Positions 45,206-55,281 are shown, counted from the stretch's first letter. The stretch is DNA of 64,000 nt from Pseudophaeobacter arcticus DSM 23566 (GCF_000473205.1 NZ_KI421507.1:3147057-3211056); one strand, 5' to 3'. Numbers and translations: made by a program. Notes: generated by a model not told the origin, from the letters alone.

Positions 45206-45946
45206 TCAGCTGATAAAGCCGCCATCGCTGTCATCGCCCGCTTCTTCGAACAGGCGCCCCATATCAGGCACTGACACCCGGCGTTTGCCCTCCAGCAAAA
45301 TCACCCCGTCCTTTTTCAAGGCCGACATCTGGCGGCTGACGGTTTCAAGCGTGAGGCCCAGATAATCCGCCATTGCCTCGCGGGTGAGGGGCAGATCAAA
45401 GGTCATTGTGTTGACCGCCCCACGCGGCGTCAGCGAGGCATCGCGTCGGGCAATGATTGTCAGCAGGCTGGCAATTTTTTCCCGCGCAGTTTTGCGCCCC
45501 AGAACCAACATCCATTCGCGCGCGGCATCCAGTTCATCCAGGGTCATCTCCAGCAGGCGATGGGCAATATGCGGCGTATTGGCCATCAGCTCTTCAAAGG
45601 GCTTTTTGCGGAAACAGCACATCACCAGATCGGTGGTCGCAACCACATTATAGGCGGCACCGTCGCGCCCTGGGCGACCGACAAAATCGCTCGGCAGCAA
45701 CAGGCCAACCATCTGCGTGCGGCCGTCCTCCATTGTCTGCGTCAGAGTTGCGATACCCGACACCACAGAACCGACAAAGTTCATCATATCGCCGGACCAA
45801 ATAATTGGCTGCCCCGCTTCATAGCTGCGATAGTACTTGATGGCGTCCAACGCCTCCAGCTCGTCAGACTCGCAGCGAGCGCAAACAGCACGGTGGCGGA
45901 TAGGACAATCAGCACAATTGATATGGGATATGGTTGGGGCGTTCAT
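45206..45946 (-). CDS. fnrL: Oxygen-sensing Crp/Fnr-family regulator FnrL
   Basis: Transcription factor of 246 residues. The N-terminus holds Cys residues at 11, 14, 22 and 25 (INCADCPIRHRAVCARCE) and a further Cys at 110/111, which together can ligate an O2-labile 4Fe-4S cluster as in FNR. A cyclic nucleotide-like fold follows, then the DNA-reading helix TREAMADYLGLTLETVSRQMSALKKDGVI, where the E-x-x-S-R contacts TTGAT. It is the likely regulator of the three FNR boxes in this window, one of which lies 13 bases before its own start, indicating autoregulation. Confidence 0.95.
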   Translation of the reverse strand: MNAPTISHINCADCPIRHRAVCARCESDELEALDAIKYYRSYEAGQPIIWSGDMMNFVGSVVSGIATLTQTMEDGRTQMVGLLLPSDFVGRPGRDGAAYNVVATTDLVMCCFRKKPFEELMANTPHIAHRLLEMTLDELDAAREWMLVLGRKTAREKIASLLTIIARRDASLTPRGAVNTMTFDLPLTREAMADYLGLTLETVSRQMSALKKDGVILLEGKRRVSVPDMGRLFEEAGDDSDGGFIS

Positions 45947-45958
45947 GGTCAGTCCCGT

Positions 45959-45972
45959 TTGATCTAGGTCAA
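45959..45972. promoter_or_regulatory. FNR-type box between fnrL and hemN
   Basis: TTGATCTAGGTCAA matches TTGAT-N4-ATCAA at nine of ten positions. It is 13 bases before the fnrL start and 35 before the hemN start. For hemN this is close to the expected activation position if the leader is short; for fnrL it could mean repression by overlap. Confidence 0.82.
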
Positions 45973-46007
45973 AGTTCGTTCGTGCGAATACTGACTAGGA
46001 TAGTGAC

Positions 46008-47468
46008 ATGTGTCAGGAATCACAATTGGCGAAGCTCGGTTTATTCGATGCCAAAGTGCCGCGCTATACCAGTTACCCCACAGCGGCGCATTTTGGGCCG
46101 CAAATTGGTGCTGCGCATTTCCAATCCTGGCTGGGCCAGGTTCCTGCCGGGAGCCAAATTTCCCTTTATGTTCACATCCCCTTTTGCCGCACACTCTGCT
46201 GGTTTTGCATGTGTCGCACCCAGGGGACCAGATCTGATGCCCCCATTTCGGCCTATGTTGCGGCGCTAAAACAGGAAATTTCGCTGCTCAGATCCCATTT
46301 GCCAAAAGATCTCTCCCTGTCGCGCATCCACTGGGGGGGCGGCACTCCGACCATTTTGCCCCCTGAAATGATTCGCGATCTGGCTGCTGCGCTGTGCGAG
46401 ATAGCGCCTCTGGCTCCGGGCGCTGAGTTCTTGGTTGAGATCGACCCCAATGAATTCGACCAGGCCCGCTGTGAGGCGCTAATTGACGCTGGGCTTACGC
46501 GCGCCTCGATTGGGGTGCAGGGATTTGACGACACAACCCAGCAGGCTATTGGCCGTAGTTTAACCTTTGACAGGGTCGCGCAGGTGGTTGCGATGCTGCG
46601 CCATGGCGGCGTGCAGGACCTGAGCACCGACCTGCTGTTTGGCCTGCCGAACCAGACGCTTGCGCAGATCCGCCAAAGCACCCGGCAATTGCTGTCGCTG
46701 ACGCCGGACCGGGTTGCGCTTTATGGCTACAAGCATCTGCCCGCGATGATCCGGCGCCAAACCATGATCCCGTCTGAAACCCTGCCCAAGCCCGAGGACC
46801 GGCTGGAGCTGTTCAGGGCCGCCAGGGCCATCTGCCTGGAAGACGGCTACCAACAGATCGGCCTCGACAGTTTTGCCCGTCCAGGTGACAGCCTGATCCA
46901 TGCCCGTGAGACACAGGACCTCAATCAGGGATTAAAGCGGGGGTTTCAGGGCTATGACAACGACCCGGCAGAGGTGCTGATTGGGCTGGGAGCCTCGGCT
47001 GTTTCCCGGTTTCCGCAGGGCTACGCGCAAAACGCGTCCAGCACCGCCCACTATATGGCCGCGATCAAGACGGGATGTCTTGCCTCCGCCCGCGGCCATG
47101 CCTTTGCCGGGGAAGACCACCTGAGGGGGCGCATCATCCAGGCCCTGCTTTGTGGCTTTGCCATCCCCCGTGCGCAGATCCTGGCGCCCTGCCCGGAAAT
47201 GGCCGCTCGGTTTGACACTCTTGTCACCGAGGCCTGCGCCGCCTTTCCGGGGATACTGGTTGAAACCACAGATGGCGCTGTGGTGACCGAGCAGGCCCAG
47301 GCCATCACACGGGTGATTGCCCGCCATTTCGACGCTTATGAAGCCGTCGTCACTGATGCTCAAACGGGCACGAACACCGATACGAACACCGAAACGAACA
47401 CGGGCACAAACACGGACGCTGTCGCGCCAGCAGTCACCGCAGCTTTGGTCAATATGACCCCCGGCTAA
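46008..47468 (+). CDS. hemN: Oxygen-independent coproporphyrinogen III oxidase HemN
   Basis: Radical SAM enzyme of 486 residues that converts coproporphyrinogen III to protoporphyrinogen IX without O2. The cluster motif is CRTLCWFCMC (Cys60, 64, 67 and the extra 69 typical of true HemN), preceded by YVHIPF and the N-terminal VPRYTSYPTAAHF trip-wire region. The SAM-binding GGGTPT and the C-terminal HemN domain are complete. Residues from about 447 form a tail of Thr, Asn and Asp/Glu in six-residue periods not found in other HemN proteins I recall. It is divergent from fnrL with an FNR box between. Confidence 0.95.
   Translation: MCQESQLAKLGLFDAKVPRYTSYPTAAHFGPQIGAAHFQSWLGQVPAGSQISLYVHIPFCRTLCWFCMCRTQGTRSDAPISAYVAALKQEISLLRSHLPKDLSLSRIHWGGGTPTILPPEMIRDLAAALCEIAPLAPGAEFLVEIDPNEFDQARCEALIDAGLTRASIGVQGFDDTTQQAIGRSLTFDRVAQVVAMLRHGGVQDLSTDLLFGLPNQTLAQIRQSTRQLLSLTPDRVALYGYKHLPAMIRRQTMIPSETLPKPEDRLELFRAARAICLEDGYQQIGLDSFARPGDSLIHARETQDLNQGLKRGFQGYDNDPAEVLIGLGASAVSRFPQGYAQNASSTAHYMAAIKTGCLASARGHAFAGEDHLRGRIIQALLCGFAIPRAQILAPCPEMAARFDTLVTEACAAFPGILVETTDGAVVTEQAQAITRVIARHFDAYEAVVTDAQTGTNTDTNTETNTGTNTDAVAPAVTAALVNMTPG
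47364..47417. repeat. Short tandem repeat coding the HemN tail
   Basis: Degenerate repeats of six bases (ACGAAC/ACCGAT-like, giving alternating Thr-Asn and Thr-Asp/Glu) run for about 54 bases inside the 3' end of hemN. The period of a multiple of three keeps the frame if copies are lost or gained. Confidence 0.6.
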
Positions 47469-47690
47469 ACCTGCTCTTCCTTGTCCTGCCGCCTCTGCAT
47501 GATGGCTTATCCACGGCACGCTGCAGCGCCGCGCCAGCGGCGCCACCCCCAAGGGTGTGCTTTTGCCTCTGGCAAATGCTGAGCGGGCGGGAGCCCCCCC
47601 TTAGCAACATCTCCACCTCAAAGACCCCCGCTCTGCTGTGGTCTCAGTTGCCGGTAGGTGCAGGGACCTCCCCCCTAGCCGTGCCGCAGG

Positions 47691-49277
47691 CTAGCGGGCG
47701 GCGGCCAGCAACTGGCGCGTATATTCCACCTTTGGATGCTCAAACAGCGTCTCGGCGGCCCCCGCCTCGACGATATCGCCCTGTTTCATCACCACCACCT
47801 GATGCGACATTGCCCGCACCACATTCAGATCATGGCTGATGAACAGATAGGCCAGCCCGTAGCGTTTTTGCAAATCGCGCAGCAGCTCGACGATCTGCAC
47901 CTGCACCGTCATGTCCAGCGCCGATGTTGGTTCGTCCAGCACCACCAGTTTGGGCCGCAGCACCATGGCACGGGCAATGGCGATACGCTGACGCTGGCCG
48001 CCGGAAAACTCATGCGGGTAGCGATCCATCGTCGCCGGATCCAATCCAACCTCGACCATCACCTCCGCCACCAGGTCGCGCGGGGCGCGGTGCTGGTCGA
48101 CCTTGTGAATGGCCAGCCCTTCGGCAATGATCTGGGCGCAGGTCATCCGCGGGCTGAGCGAGCCATAAGGGTCCTGAAACACGATCTGCATATCCTTGCG
48201 CAGGCTGCGCAGCTCACGCGTGGACCATTGCCGCAGATCGTCACCGCAGAACCGCACCTCGCCCTCAGAGGCAATCAGCCGCATGATCGCCAGCGCCATG
48301 GTGGTCTTGCCCGAGCCGCTTTCGCCGACGATACCCAGAGTTTCGCCAGCCCGCACCGAAATCGAGGTTGGATTGACCGCCTTCACATGGCCGACGGTGC
48401 GTTTCAACAGCCCCTTCTGGATCGGGAACCAGACTTTCAAATCCCGGGTACGGATCATCTCTGCCGCATCAGCCGCCACCGGTTCTGGGATACCAGAGGG
48501 CTCTGCTGCCAGCAGTTTTTGCGTATAGGCATGTTGAGGATTGTCAAAAACCTCCGCCGCCGGGCCTTCCTCGACAATCTCACCGCCCTTCATCACACAG
48601 ACCCGATCGGCGATGCGGCGCACCACGTTCAGATCGTGGGTGATGAACAACAGCCCCATGCCCTCAGATTTCTTCAGCTCGGCCAGCAGCTCCAGAATCT
48701 GCGCCTGGATGGTCACATCCAGCGCCGTTGTGGGTTCATCCGCAATCAGCACCTCTGGTTTATTGGCCAGGGCCATGGCGATCATCACCCGCTGGCGCTG
48801 ACCACCGGACAGCTCATGCGGATAGGCGCTCAGGCGGGTTTCGGCATCGCGAATGCCAACCTTTTGCATCAGTTCCAAAATGCGCGCCCGCGCCGCCTGC
48901 CCCTGCAATCCCTGATGCAGTGCCAGCGATTCCGCCAGCTGCTTTTCAATGGTGTGCAGCGGGTTGAGCGAGGTCATCGGCTCCTGAAAGATAAAGCTGA
49001 TGTCATTGCCGCGCACCTGCATCAGGTGCTTTTCCGAGGCGCCGACCATTTCAACCCCGTCATAGGTGACGGACCCTTCCACGATGGCGCTGTCGCCCAG
49101 CAGTGACACGGTGGAGAGTGCCGAGACGGATTTGCCAGAGCCGGACTCGCCCACCAAGGCCACGGTTTCACCACGTGCAACCGAGAATGAGACGCCTTTG
49201 ACAGCCTTGTTGATCTTGCCATCCTGACGGAAAGACACATGCAGGTCTTTGACCTGAAGGATTGGAGCTTTTGTCAT
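47691..49277 (-). CDS. yejF: Peptide ABC transporter, dual ATP-binding subunit YejF
   Basis: ATPase of 528 residues with two complete nucleotide-binding domains, each with Walker A ([16 protein letters not shown]), signature LSGGQRQR / FSGGQRQR and Walker B ([24 protein letters not shown]). Oligopeptide-type C-terminal extensions follow each domain. It powers the YejABEF importer, known for short peptides and microcin C. The ATG at 49277 ([12 protein letters not shown]) is the family start; the longer frame upstream overlaps a non-coding spacer of 140 bases to yejE. Confidence 0.94.
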   Translation of the reverse strand: MTKAPILQVKDLHVSFRQDGKINKAVKGVSFSVARGETVALVGESGSGKSVSALSTVSLLGDSAIVEGSVTYDGVEMVGASEKHLMQVRGNDISFIFQEPMTSLNPLHTIEKQLAESLALHQGLQGQAARARILELMQKVGIRDAETRLSAYPHELSGGQRQRVMIAMALANKPEVLIADEPTTALDVTIQAQILELLAELKKSEGMGLLFITHDLNVVRRIADRVCVMKGGEIVEEGPAAEVFDNPQHAYTQKLLAAEPSGIPEPVAADAAEMIRTRDLKVWFPIQKGLLKRTVGHVKAVNPTSISVRAGETLGIVGESGSGKTTMALAIMRLIASEGEVRFCGDDLRQWSTRELRSLRKDMQIVFQDPYGSLSPRMTCAQIIAEGLAIHKVDQHRAPRDLVAEVMVEVGLDPATMDRYPHEFSGGQRQRIAIARAMVLRPKLVVLDEPTSALDMTVQVQIVELLRDLQKRYGLAYLFISHDLNVVRAMSHQVVVMKQGDIVEAGAAETLFEHPKVEYTRQLLAAAR

Positions 49278-49416
49278 GTCTGTCTCTTGCCTGCAGCAAC
49301 ACTGAGGGCGGTGCTTGACCGCGGGCGGAAACGAAGTGCCTGCCCATGGGAGCCATGGGGGTGGTCGGGCACTGCCCGGCTTGCTGCCGGGCCTCTCTGG
49401 CATGCGCCTCTTCTTA

Positions 49417-50523
49417 TCATGAAAAGGTCTTTCTTGGATCAAAGGCGTCGCGGATACCTTCAAAGATAAAAATCAGCAGCGACAGCATCAGGGCAAAGGT
49501 GACAAAGGCGGTAAAGGCCAGCCAGGGCGCTTCGAGGTTTTGTTTTGCCTGCAGGGTCAGCTCCCCCAATGAGGGCGCCGAGGAGGGCAGGCCAAAGCCG
49601 AGAAAATCCAAACTCGCCAAGCCGCCAATGGTGCCGGTGATGATAAAGGGTAGCATGGTCAGGGTTGCCACCATGGCATTGGGCAGCATGTGGCGCAGCA
49701 TGATGGTCATATTGCCCACTCCCAGGGCCTTGGCCGCGCGGACATATTCCAGATTGCGCGCCCGCAGGAATTCGGCCCGCACCACGCCCACCAGCGAGGT
49801 CCAGCTGAACAGGATCATCAGCCCCACCAAGAGCCAGAAACTGCGGCCCAGAATGGCAAACATGATGATGATCACATAGAGCGTTGGGGTGGAGCTCCAG
49901 ATTTCGATCACCCGCTGGAACACCAGATCCAGCCAGCCGCCAAAATAGCCCTGCACCGCACCGGCCAGAATACCAACCACCGTGGCCGCGCCCGTCACCA
50001 TCAGGGTAAAGACAATCGACAAGCGAAAGCCATGAATGACCCGCGCCAGCACATCGCGTTTGGCGTCATCTGTGCCCAGAAGGTTCTGCCCATTGGGTGG
50101 CAGTGGTGCAGCCCCAGGGCGGTCCACATTGGTGTTGTAGGAATAGGGAATGAGCGGCCAGATCGTCCAGCCCTTGTAGAACCCTTCAGCCGCGTAGCTG
50201 CCCCCCGCTATTTCCTCGATAATCTCTTCCGGTTCGTCAAAGCAGTCCTCAACCCCGCCAGATTGAATCAGGCATTCCACCTCTGGGTCGCGATAGCTTG
50301 CCTTGGTTTTTACATCGCTGCCAAAGGTGCTCTCAGGGTAGTACTTGAAGATCGGCGTATAAAGCTCGCCGCGATAGCTCACCAGGATGGGTTTGTCATT
50401 GGCCAGGAACTCAGCAAAGAGCGACAGGCCAAAAAGCACCGCAAAAATCCACAGGGACCAATAGGCGCGTTTGTTGCGGCGGAAGGTGTTCCAACGACGT
50501 TGGTTCAGCGGGGATAATGCCAT
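49417..50523 (-). CDS. yejE: Peptide ABC transporter permease YejE
   Basis: Inner-membrane permease of 368 residues with an N-terminal helix (WSLWIFAVLFGLSLFAEFLAN), a periplasmic insert of about 90 residues and five further helices. The EAA-type loop is EYVRAAKALGVGNMTIMLRHMLPNA. The charged segment NLLGTDDAKRDVLARVIHGFRLS is typical of YejE/DppC. It begins three bases after the yejB stop, so the two permeases are co-translated. Confidence 0.95.
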   Translation of the reverse strand: MALSPLNQRRWNTFRRNKRAYWSLWIFAVLFGLSLFAEFLANDKPILVSYRGELYTPIFKYYPESTFGSDVKTKASYRDPEVECLIQSGGVEDCFDEPEEIIEEIAGGSYAAEGFYKGWTIWPLIPYSYNTNVDRPGAAPLPPNGQNLLGTDDAKRDVLARVIHGFRLSIVFTLMVTGAATVVGILAGAVQGYFGGWLDLVFQRVIEIWSSTPTLYVIIIMFAILGRSFWLLVGLMILFSWTSLVGVVRAEFLRARNLEYVRAAKALGVGNMTIMLRHMLPNAMVATLTMLPFIITGTIGGLASLDFLGFGLPSSAPSLGELTLQAKQNLEAPWLAFTAFVTFALMLSLLIFIFEGIRDAFDPRKTFS

Positions 50524-50526
50524 GGT

Positions 50527-51615
50527 TCAGCCCTCCCGCTTTTCAAAGTCGATGCGGGGATCAACCAGTACATACATCAGATCGGAAATGATCCCGACCA
50601 CCAGGGACATCAGACCAAAGATATACATGGTGCCAAACATCACCGGGTAATCCCGCGCCACCGCGGCCTCAAACCCCAGGCGGCCCAGACCATCCAGCGA
50701 GAAAATCGTCTCGATGATCAGGCTGCCGGAAAAGAATATGCTGATGAACACCGCCGGGAAACCGGCAATCACAATCAGCATGGCATTGCGGAACACATGG
50801 CCATAGAGCACCCGGTTTTCCGACAGCCCCTTGGCCCGTGCGGTGATGACATATTGTTTTTTGATCTCATCCAAAAAGGAGTTCTTGGTCAAAAGCGTCA
50901 AGGTGGCAAAGGAGGCAATGGTTGAGGCAATCACCGGCAGCGCGATGTGCCAGGCGTAATCGTAGATCTTGCCAAACAGGCTGAGGCTTTCCCAGTTGTC
51001 AGAGGTCAGGCCGCGCAGGGGAAAGATCTGCCAGTAGGAGCCACCCGCGAACAGAACCAGCAGCATGATCGCAAACAGGAACCCCGGGATGGCATAGGCG
51101 GCGATGATGATGCCACTGGTCCAGGTATCAAAACGCGAGCCATCGCGCAGTGCCTTGCGAATCCCTAGGGGGATCGAAATCAAATAGGCAATCAGTGTCG
51201 ACCACAGCCCCAGAGAAATCGACACCGGCATCTTTTCCAACACCAGCTCTGTCACGTCGATCTTGCGAAAATAGCTCTCACCAAAGTCAAACCGCATGTA
51301 GTTGACCAGCATCAGGCCAAACCGCTCCAGCGGTGGCTTGTCCAGGCCAAACTGCTCTTTCAGCTCCTCGATGAGTTCCGGCGGCAGGCCCTGACGGCCT
51401 GCGTAGCTGTCATTGGCTTCTATCACCGATGATCCACCGGAATCCCCGCCGCCACCGGCAAAGCCCTCAAACACATCACCGCCGCCCTGCAGCTGCGCGA
51501 TCACCTGTTCCACCGGACCGCCGGGGACAAATTGTACCAGGGTAAAGTTCACCACCATGATGCCAAACAGGGTTGGGATCACCAGCAGTAAACGTCTAAG
51601 GATATAGGCTGCCAT
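50527..51615 (-). CDS. yejB: Peptide ABC transporter permease YejB
   Basis: Partner permease of 362 residues, starting [24 protein letters not shown], the classical DppB/YejB N-terminus. A periplasmic Gly-rich insert ([20 protein letters not shown]) follows the first helix. The EAA loop is [27 protein letters not shown]. It is followed by yejE and preceded nine bases earlier by yejA. Confidence 0.95.
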   Translation of the reverse strand: MAAYILRRLLLVIPTLFGIMVVNFTLVQFVPGGPVEQVIAQLQGGGDVFEGFAGGGGDSGGSSVIEANDSYAGRQGLPPELIEELKEQFGLDKPPLERFGLMLVNYMRFDFGESYFRKIDVTELVLEKMPVSISLGLWSTLIAYLISIPLGIRKALRDGSRFDTWTSGIIIAAYAIPGFLFAIMLLVLFAGGSYWQIFPLRGLTSDNWESLSLFGKIYDYAWHIALPVIASTIASFATLTLLTKNSFLDEIKKQYVITARAKGLSENRVLYGHVFRNAMLIVIAGFPAVFISIFFSGSLIIETIFSLDGLGRLGFEAAVARDYPVMFGTMYIFGLMSLVVGIISDLMYVLVDPRIDFEKREG

Positions 51616-51624
51616 GTCGCGCCC

Positions 51625-53580
51625 TTACCGCAAGGCGCCCGAGGCTTTCAATTCAGCCTCGCGCGCGGCATCCACCCACCACAGGTCCAGCAACCCGGTG
51701 TCATAGGGGGGCAGGTTTGCAGGGTAGGCATATTGTTTCCAATGGGCGATCCAGCTGACGTCCAGATACCAGGTTGGCACCATGAACCGTTTTGCCCGCA
51801 GCACCCGGTCCAGCGCACGGGCATTGGAGTAGAGCTCTTCCTGGGTTTTGGCGTCAACAACATTGTCAATCAGGGCGTCCACTGCCGGATCCGCCAGACC
51901 TGCCGGATTAAAGACCGAGAACTTATGCGCCTCGGCCCCAAAGAACTGATACAGGCCGGTCGATGGTTCCAGTGACATTGGATAGGCAAAGGAGACCATG
52001 TCAAAATCCTTTTCCCGGCGGCGGCTGGTGTATTGCGCGTAATCCACCCGATTGAGCACCGCGTCGATGCCCATTGCCTGCAGGTTTGACACATAGGGGC
52101 CGACGATACGTTCCAAAGTCGGGCTATCAAGCAGGAATTCGATCTTCAGTACCTCGCCCGCCGCGTTCTGGCGCATGCCCTCACTGTTCACTTCCCAGCC
52201 GGCCTCATCCAGCAGCTTCATGGCGCGGCGCAGGTTGCGACGATCATTGGGGCGTTTGGGTTTCGAGGCATGGGCCATCACCGGCTCAGAGGTCAGAATC
52301 GCCGGATCAATCTGGTCGCCCAGCGCGGTCAGCACCTCCAGTTCGCGCCCCGTCGGCACGCCTTTGGCCTCCAGATCGCTATCCTGCCAGAAAGAGCTGC
52401 GATGGCGGAACAGCCCGTATTGCAGGCTCTCGTTGGTCCATTCAAAGTTGAAGGCCAGCTGCAGGGCCTCGCGCACCCGAATGTCCTGGAACTTGGGCCG
52501 CAGCAGGTTCATCACAAAGCCATTGGCCACAGGCACATTGCCGTCCGGGATCTCGTTCTTGATCACATCGCCATTTGCAACCGCGTCAAAATCATAAGAG
52601 GTCGCCCAGCTTTTCGAGTTATTCTCAGGCCGCACGGTGTAGATGCCAGCCTTAAAGCCCTCCATGGCGGCAATGGCATCGCCAAAATACTCTACCCGGA
52701 TGGCATCATAGTTATGTCGGCCGATGTTGACGTTCAGATCCTTGCCCCAGTAGTCGGGATTGCGGCGGTAGGTGATGCGCTGGTTGATCTCGGCCTTGTC
52801 CAGAATATAGGGGCCAGAGCCAATACCCGGATCCAGACGTGGCTCATCCAGGCGGCGGTTTTCGGGATCGGCCTCAAACCAGGCCTTCGAGAAAACCGGG
52901 GTGCCCCCCACCTGTGTGATCATGGCGCGGCGAGGGTAATCCGGAGAGAAGTAGAATTTCACCTGATGCGGGCCCAGCGCTTCGGCCTTGGGGATACGTT
53001 TGCGCACGGCTTCGGCATAGGACTGCAGGCCCTGATCCAGCAGGATGTTATGGGAAAACACCACATCATCCGCCGTCACCGGGCTGCCATCGGAAAAACG
53101 CGCCTCGGGGCGCAGGTTGAAAATCACCCAATCCTGGCTTTCGGGGTACTCCAGGCTTTCGGCAATCAGACCGTAATAGGATCCCGGCTCATCATAAGAT
53201 TCCACCAGCAGACCCTCAAAATGCTCCGAGGCCAAGGCGCCGGCCCGGCCCTGGCGGGTAAAAGGGTTCATACTGTCAAAGGTGCCCACCGCCGAAATCG
53301 ACAGCTCGCCGCCCTTTGGCGCCTCTGGGTTCACATAGTCAAAATGGGTAAAGCCTTTGGGGTATTTCAATTCCCCAAATTCGGCAAAGCCATGGCTCGT
53401 GATCACCTCCTCTGCCGCCGCCCGCAGTGGCATCGCCAGAAGCAGGAGGGCAAAGGCAAGCCCCAGAATCAACATGAAAACCGGGCTTGCAGGCCCAGCC
53501 TGCACCACCTGTGCCCTGGCCCGAGTAGCCCTTTGGGCCTCTTGCTGTGCTGCCTGATTACCTGCCATCTGGGATGTCAT
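51625..53580 (-). CDS. yejA: Extracellular solute-binding protein YejA
   Basis: Periplasmic binding protein of the SBP family 5, 651 residues, large as is usual for YejA. The export signal (VFMLILGLAFALLLLAMPLRAAAEE) comes after a Gln/Ala-rich N-terminal extension of about 30 residues, unusual for a signal peptide; a start at an internal Met would shorten it. Family segments: FDYVNPEAPKGGELSI, VTADDVVFS, DPGIGSGPYIL and PSTGLYQFFGAEAH. It captures peptides for YejBEF and leads the operon. Confidence 0.94.
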   Translation of the reverse strand: MTSQMAGNQAAQQEAQRATRARAQVVQAGPASPVFMLILGLAFALLLLAMPLRAAAEEVITSHGFAEFGELKYPKGFTHFDYVNPEAPKGGELSISAVGTFDSMNPFTRQGRAGALASEHFEGLLVESYDEPGSYYGLIAESLEYPESQDWVIFNLRPEARFSDGSPVTADDVVFSHNILLDQGLQSYAEAVRKRIPKAEALGPHQVKFYFSPDYPRRAMITQVGGTPVFSKAWFEADPENRRLDEPRLDPGIGSGPYILDKAEINQRITYRRNPDYWGKDLNVNIGRHNYDAIRVEYFGDAIAAMEGFKAGIYTVRPENNSKSWATSYDFDAVANGDVIKNEIPDGNVPVANGFVMNLLRPKFQDIRVREALQLAFNFEWTNESLQYGLFRHRSSFWQDSDLEAKGVPTGRELEVLTALGDQIDPAILTSEPVMAHASKPKRPNDRRNLRRAMKLLDEAGWEVNSEGMRQNAAGEVLKIEFLLDSPTLERIVGPYVSNLQAMGIDAVLNRVDYAQYTSRRREKDFDMVSFAYPMSLEPSTGLYQFFGAEAHKFSVFNPAGLADPAVDALIDNVVDAKTQEELYSNARALDRVLRAKRFMVPTWYLDVSWIAHWKQYAYPANLPPYDTGLLDLWWVDAAREAELKASGALR

Positions 53581-53754
53581 CTGTCACAACCTCCATTGCC
53601 CGGCCTTGGACTGGCGCGGTTTTTCCTGTCCCGCAAGCTAAAACCCGCAGGTGGTAACATTCAAGGTGAGATTACGTGATCGCGACAATCACCAGATCGA
53701 AAGCGCGTGATCTCGCCGCGACAACCGGACATTCCCCGACCCGTTGCACATGCA

Positions 53755-53783
53755 AAAGGCCGCAGCAGATGCCGCGGCCCTTT
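53755..53783 (-). terminator. Terminator after the cytochrome c gene
   Basis: On the minus strand the stem AAGGGCCGCGG / CTGCGGCCTTTT (with one G-T-like pair) encloses CATCTG and ends in TTTTGC. It lies about 38 bases after the stop of the cytochrome gene and well before yejA. Confidence 0.75.
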
Positions 53784-53820
53784 GAAATCTGTTGTGCTGG
53801 TTCGGGAAACCAGATCCGGA

Positions 53821-54327
53821 TCAGTTGTCGAGGCTGTCCAGATAGGCAATGAGGTTCACCCGGTCATTTTCTTTTTTCAAACCAGAGAACGTCATTGTGG
53901 TGCCAGATGCATAGGCTGCTGGTTTCGTCAGGAAGTGATTAAGCTCTTCTGCCGTCCAGGTGCCGCCCAGCGCGGTCAGAGCGCCGGAATAGCCAAAGCC
54001 ATCCATGCTGGCCTGGGCGCGGCCAACAACACCATAAAGCGAAGGACCGGTGCTGTTCACACCCTCTTCGAGTTTGTGGCATGCTGAACATTTTTTGAAG
54101 ACCTTGGCGCCTTTGCCAGCGTCAGCTGAGGCCATCAGCTCTTCAAAGCTGACCTCAACCGCATCTTCATCAGCGGCGCTCGCATCCGCTACTTCAATTA
54201 CATAAGATTGCTCACCGTGCGCATCTGACGAATAGAGCACATCCGCGGCCCAGTGGCCCAGAAGAAGCACCAGGAACGATCCGCAAACGCCTGCGGTCGC
54301 TTTGGTTAGGGTCATCGTGTCAAACAT
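53821..54327 (-). CDS. Membrane-anchored c-type cytochrome (CycM/cytochrome c552-like)
   Basis: Monohaem cytochrome of 168 residues. An uncleaved N-terminal helix (ATAGVCGSFLVLLLGHWAADVLY) anchors it to the periplasmic face, then an acidic linker of about 30 residues leads to the cytochrome domain with CSACH (80-84), the GPSLYGVVGR segment and Met ligand in TTMTFSGLKK. This resembles the CycM / c552 carriers that bridge bc1 and terminal oxidases in alphaproteobacteria. It is alone and divergent from pheA. Confidence 0.93.
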   Translation of the reverse strand: MFDTMTLTKATAGVCGSFLVLLLGHWAADVLYSSDAHGEQSYVIEVADASAADEDAVEVSFEELMASADAGKGAKVFKKCSACHKLEEGVNSTGPSLYGVVGRAQASMDGFGYSGALTALGGTWTAEELNHFLTKPAAYASGTTMTFSGLKKENDRVNLIAYLDSLDN

Positions 54328-54447
54328 GAATCGCGTGTCCGTTTTAGCTGTCTGGGTCGTTGTCTAAGGCTTCCACTCGTCAGTGGCAAGGTATAGACAA
54401 CGCGACGAAATGCCCGTTTGCTGAAGTTTTGCAGGAAAGTCGCACTG

Positions 54448-55281
54448 ATGACCGGAAAAATTGCCATTCAGGGGGAGCTCGGCTCTTATAGTCACGAGGC
54501 CTGTCGCAATGCGCGCCACGCGATGGAGGTGCTTCCCTGCGCCACATTCGAGGATGTGATCGAGGCGGTGCGCTCAGGCGAGGCAGAGCAGGCGATGCTG
54601 CCGGTTGAGAATTCCACCTACGGGCGGGTTGCCGACAGCCACCGGCTGCTGCCCCATAGCGGGCTGCATATCATCGACGAAGCCTTTGTGCGGGTGCATA
54701 TCAATCTCTTGGTGGTGCCCGGTGCCAAACTGGAAGACATCCGCGAGGCAAAATCACATCTGGTCCTGCTGCCACAATGCGGAAAATTCCTGCGTAAAAA
54801 CAACATCATGGGCCGGGTTAGCCCGGACAATGCCCGCGCCGCACGCGATGTCGCGGCAGCAGGCGACATCCATACGGCCGCCCTGGCCAGCGAATTGGCC
54901 GGCGAGATCTATGGGCTGGATGTGCTGGAGAAAAAGATTGAGGATCGCGGTGATAACACCACGCGTTTCCTGATCATGTCGCGCGACCCTGACACCAGCC
55001 GCCGCGGTGCCCATGGCATGATCACCAGTTTTGTCTTTCAGGTCCGCAATATTCCCGCCGCCCTGTACAAGGCCATGGGAGGCTTTGCCACCAATGGCAT
55101 CAACATGACCAAGCTGGAGAGCTATATGGTCGATGGATCTTTCACCGCAACGCAGTTTTATGCGGATATCGAAGGCCATCCAGATGATGCAAACGTGCAA
55201 CTGGCAATGGATGAACTGGCCTATTTCACCACCAATGTGGAAATTCTCGGCGTCTACCCTGCCGACAATGGCCGCTATTAG
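54448..55281 (+). CDS. pheA: Prephenate dehydratase PheA
   Basis: Monofunctional prephenate dehydratase of 277 residues in phenylalanine synthesis. The catalytic domain starts IAIQGELGSYSHEACRN and holds the TRF motif as NTTRFLIMSR near residue 172. The C-terminal ACT domain (SFVFQVRNIPAALYKAMGGFATNGINMTKLESYM...FYADIEGH) carries the allosteric Phe-binding GALV/ESRP equivalents in altered form (TKLESY). The ATG at 54448 is chosen over an upstream TTG. No chorismate mutase is fused. Confidence 0.95.
   Translation: MTGKIAIQGELGSYSHEACRNARHAMEVLPCATFEDVIEAVRSGEAEQAMLPVENSTYGRVADSHRLLPHSGLHIIDEAFVRVHINLLVVPGAKLEDIREAKSHLVLLPQCGKFLRKNNIMGRVSPDNARAARDVAAAGDIHTAALASELAGEIYGLDVLEKKIEDRGDNTTRFLIMSRDPDTSRRGAHGMITSFVFQVRNIPAALYKAMGGFATNGINMTKLESYMVDGSFTATQFYADIEGHPDDANVQLAMDELAYFTTNVEILGVYPADNGRY

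Noticed and set aside
47469..47690. Search for a terminator or small gene between hemN and yejF
   Set aside because: I found no convincing hairpin with a U-tract and no short gene in this convergent gap.
47736..49106. 456-codon plus-strand frame
   Set aside because: Antisense to the two ATPase domains of yejF.
52270..53679. 469-codon plus-strand frame
   Set aside because: Antisense to yejA; shadow frame.
53668..53720. Imperfect inverted repeat near GAGATTACG / CGTGATCTC
   Set aside because: The arms match at only eight of nine positions across a 30-base spacer, and GATC-rich words are common here; too weak to call an operator.
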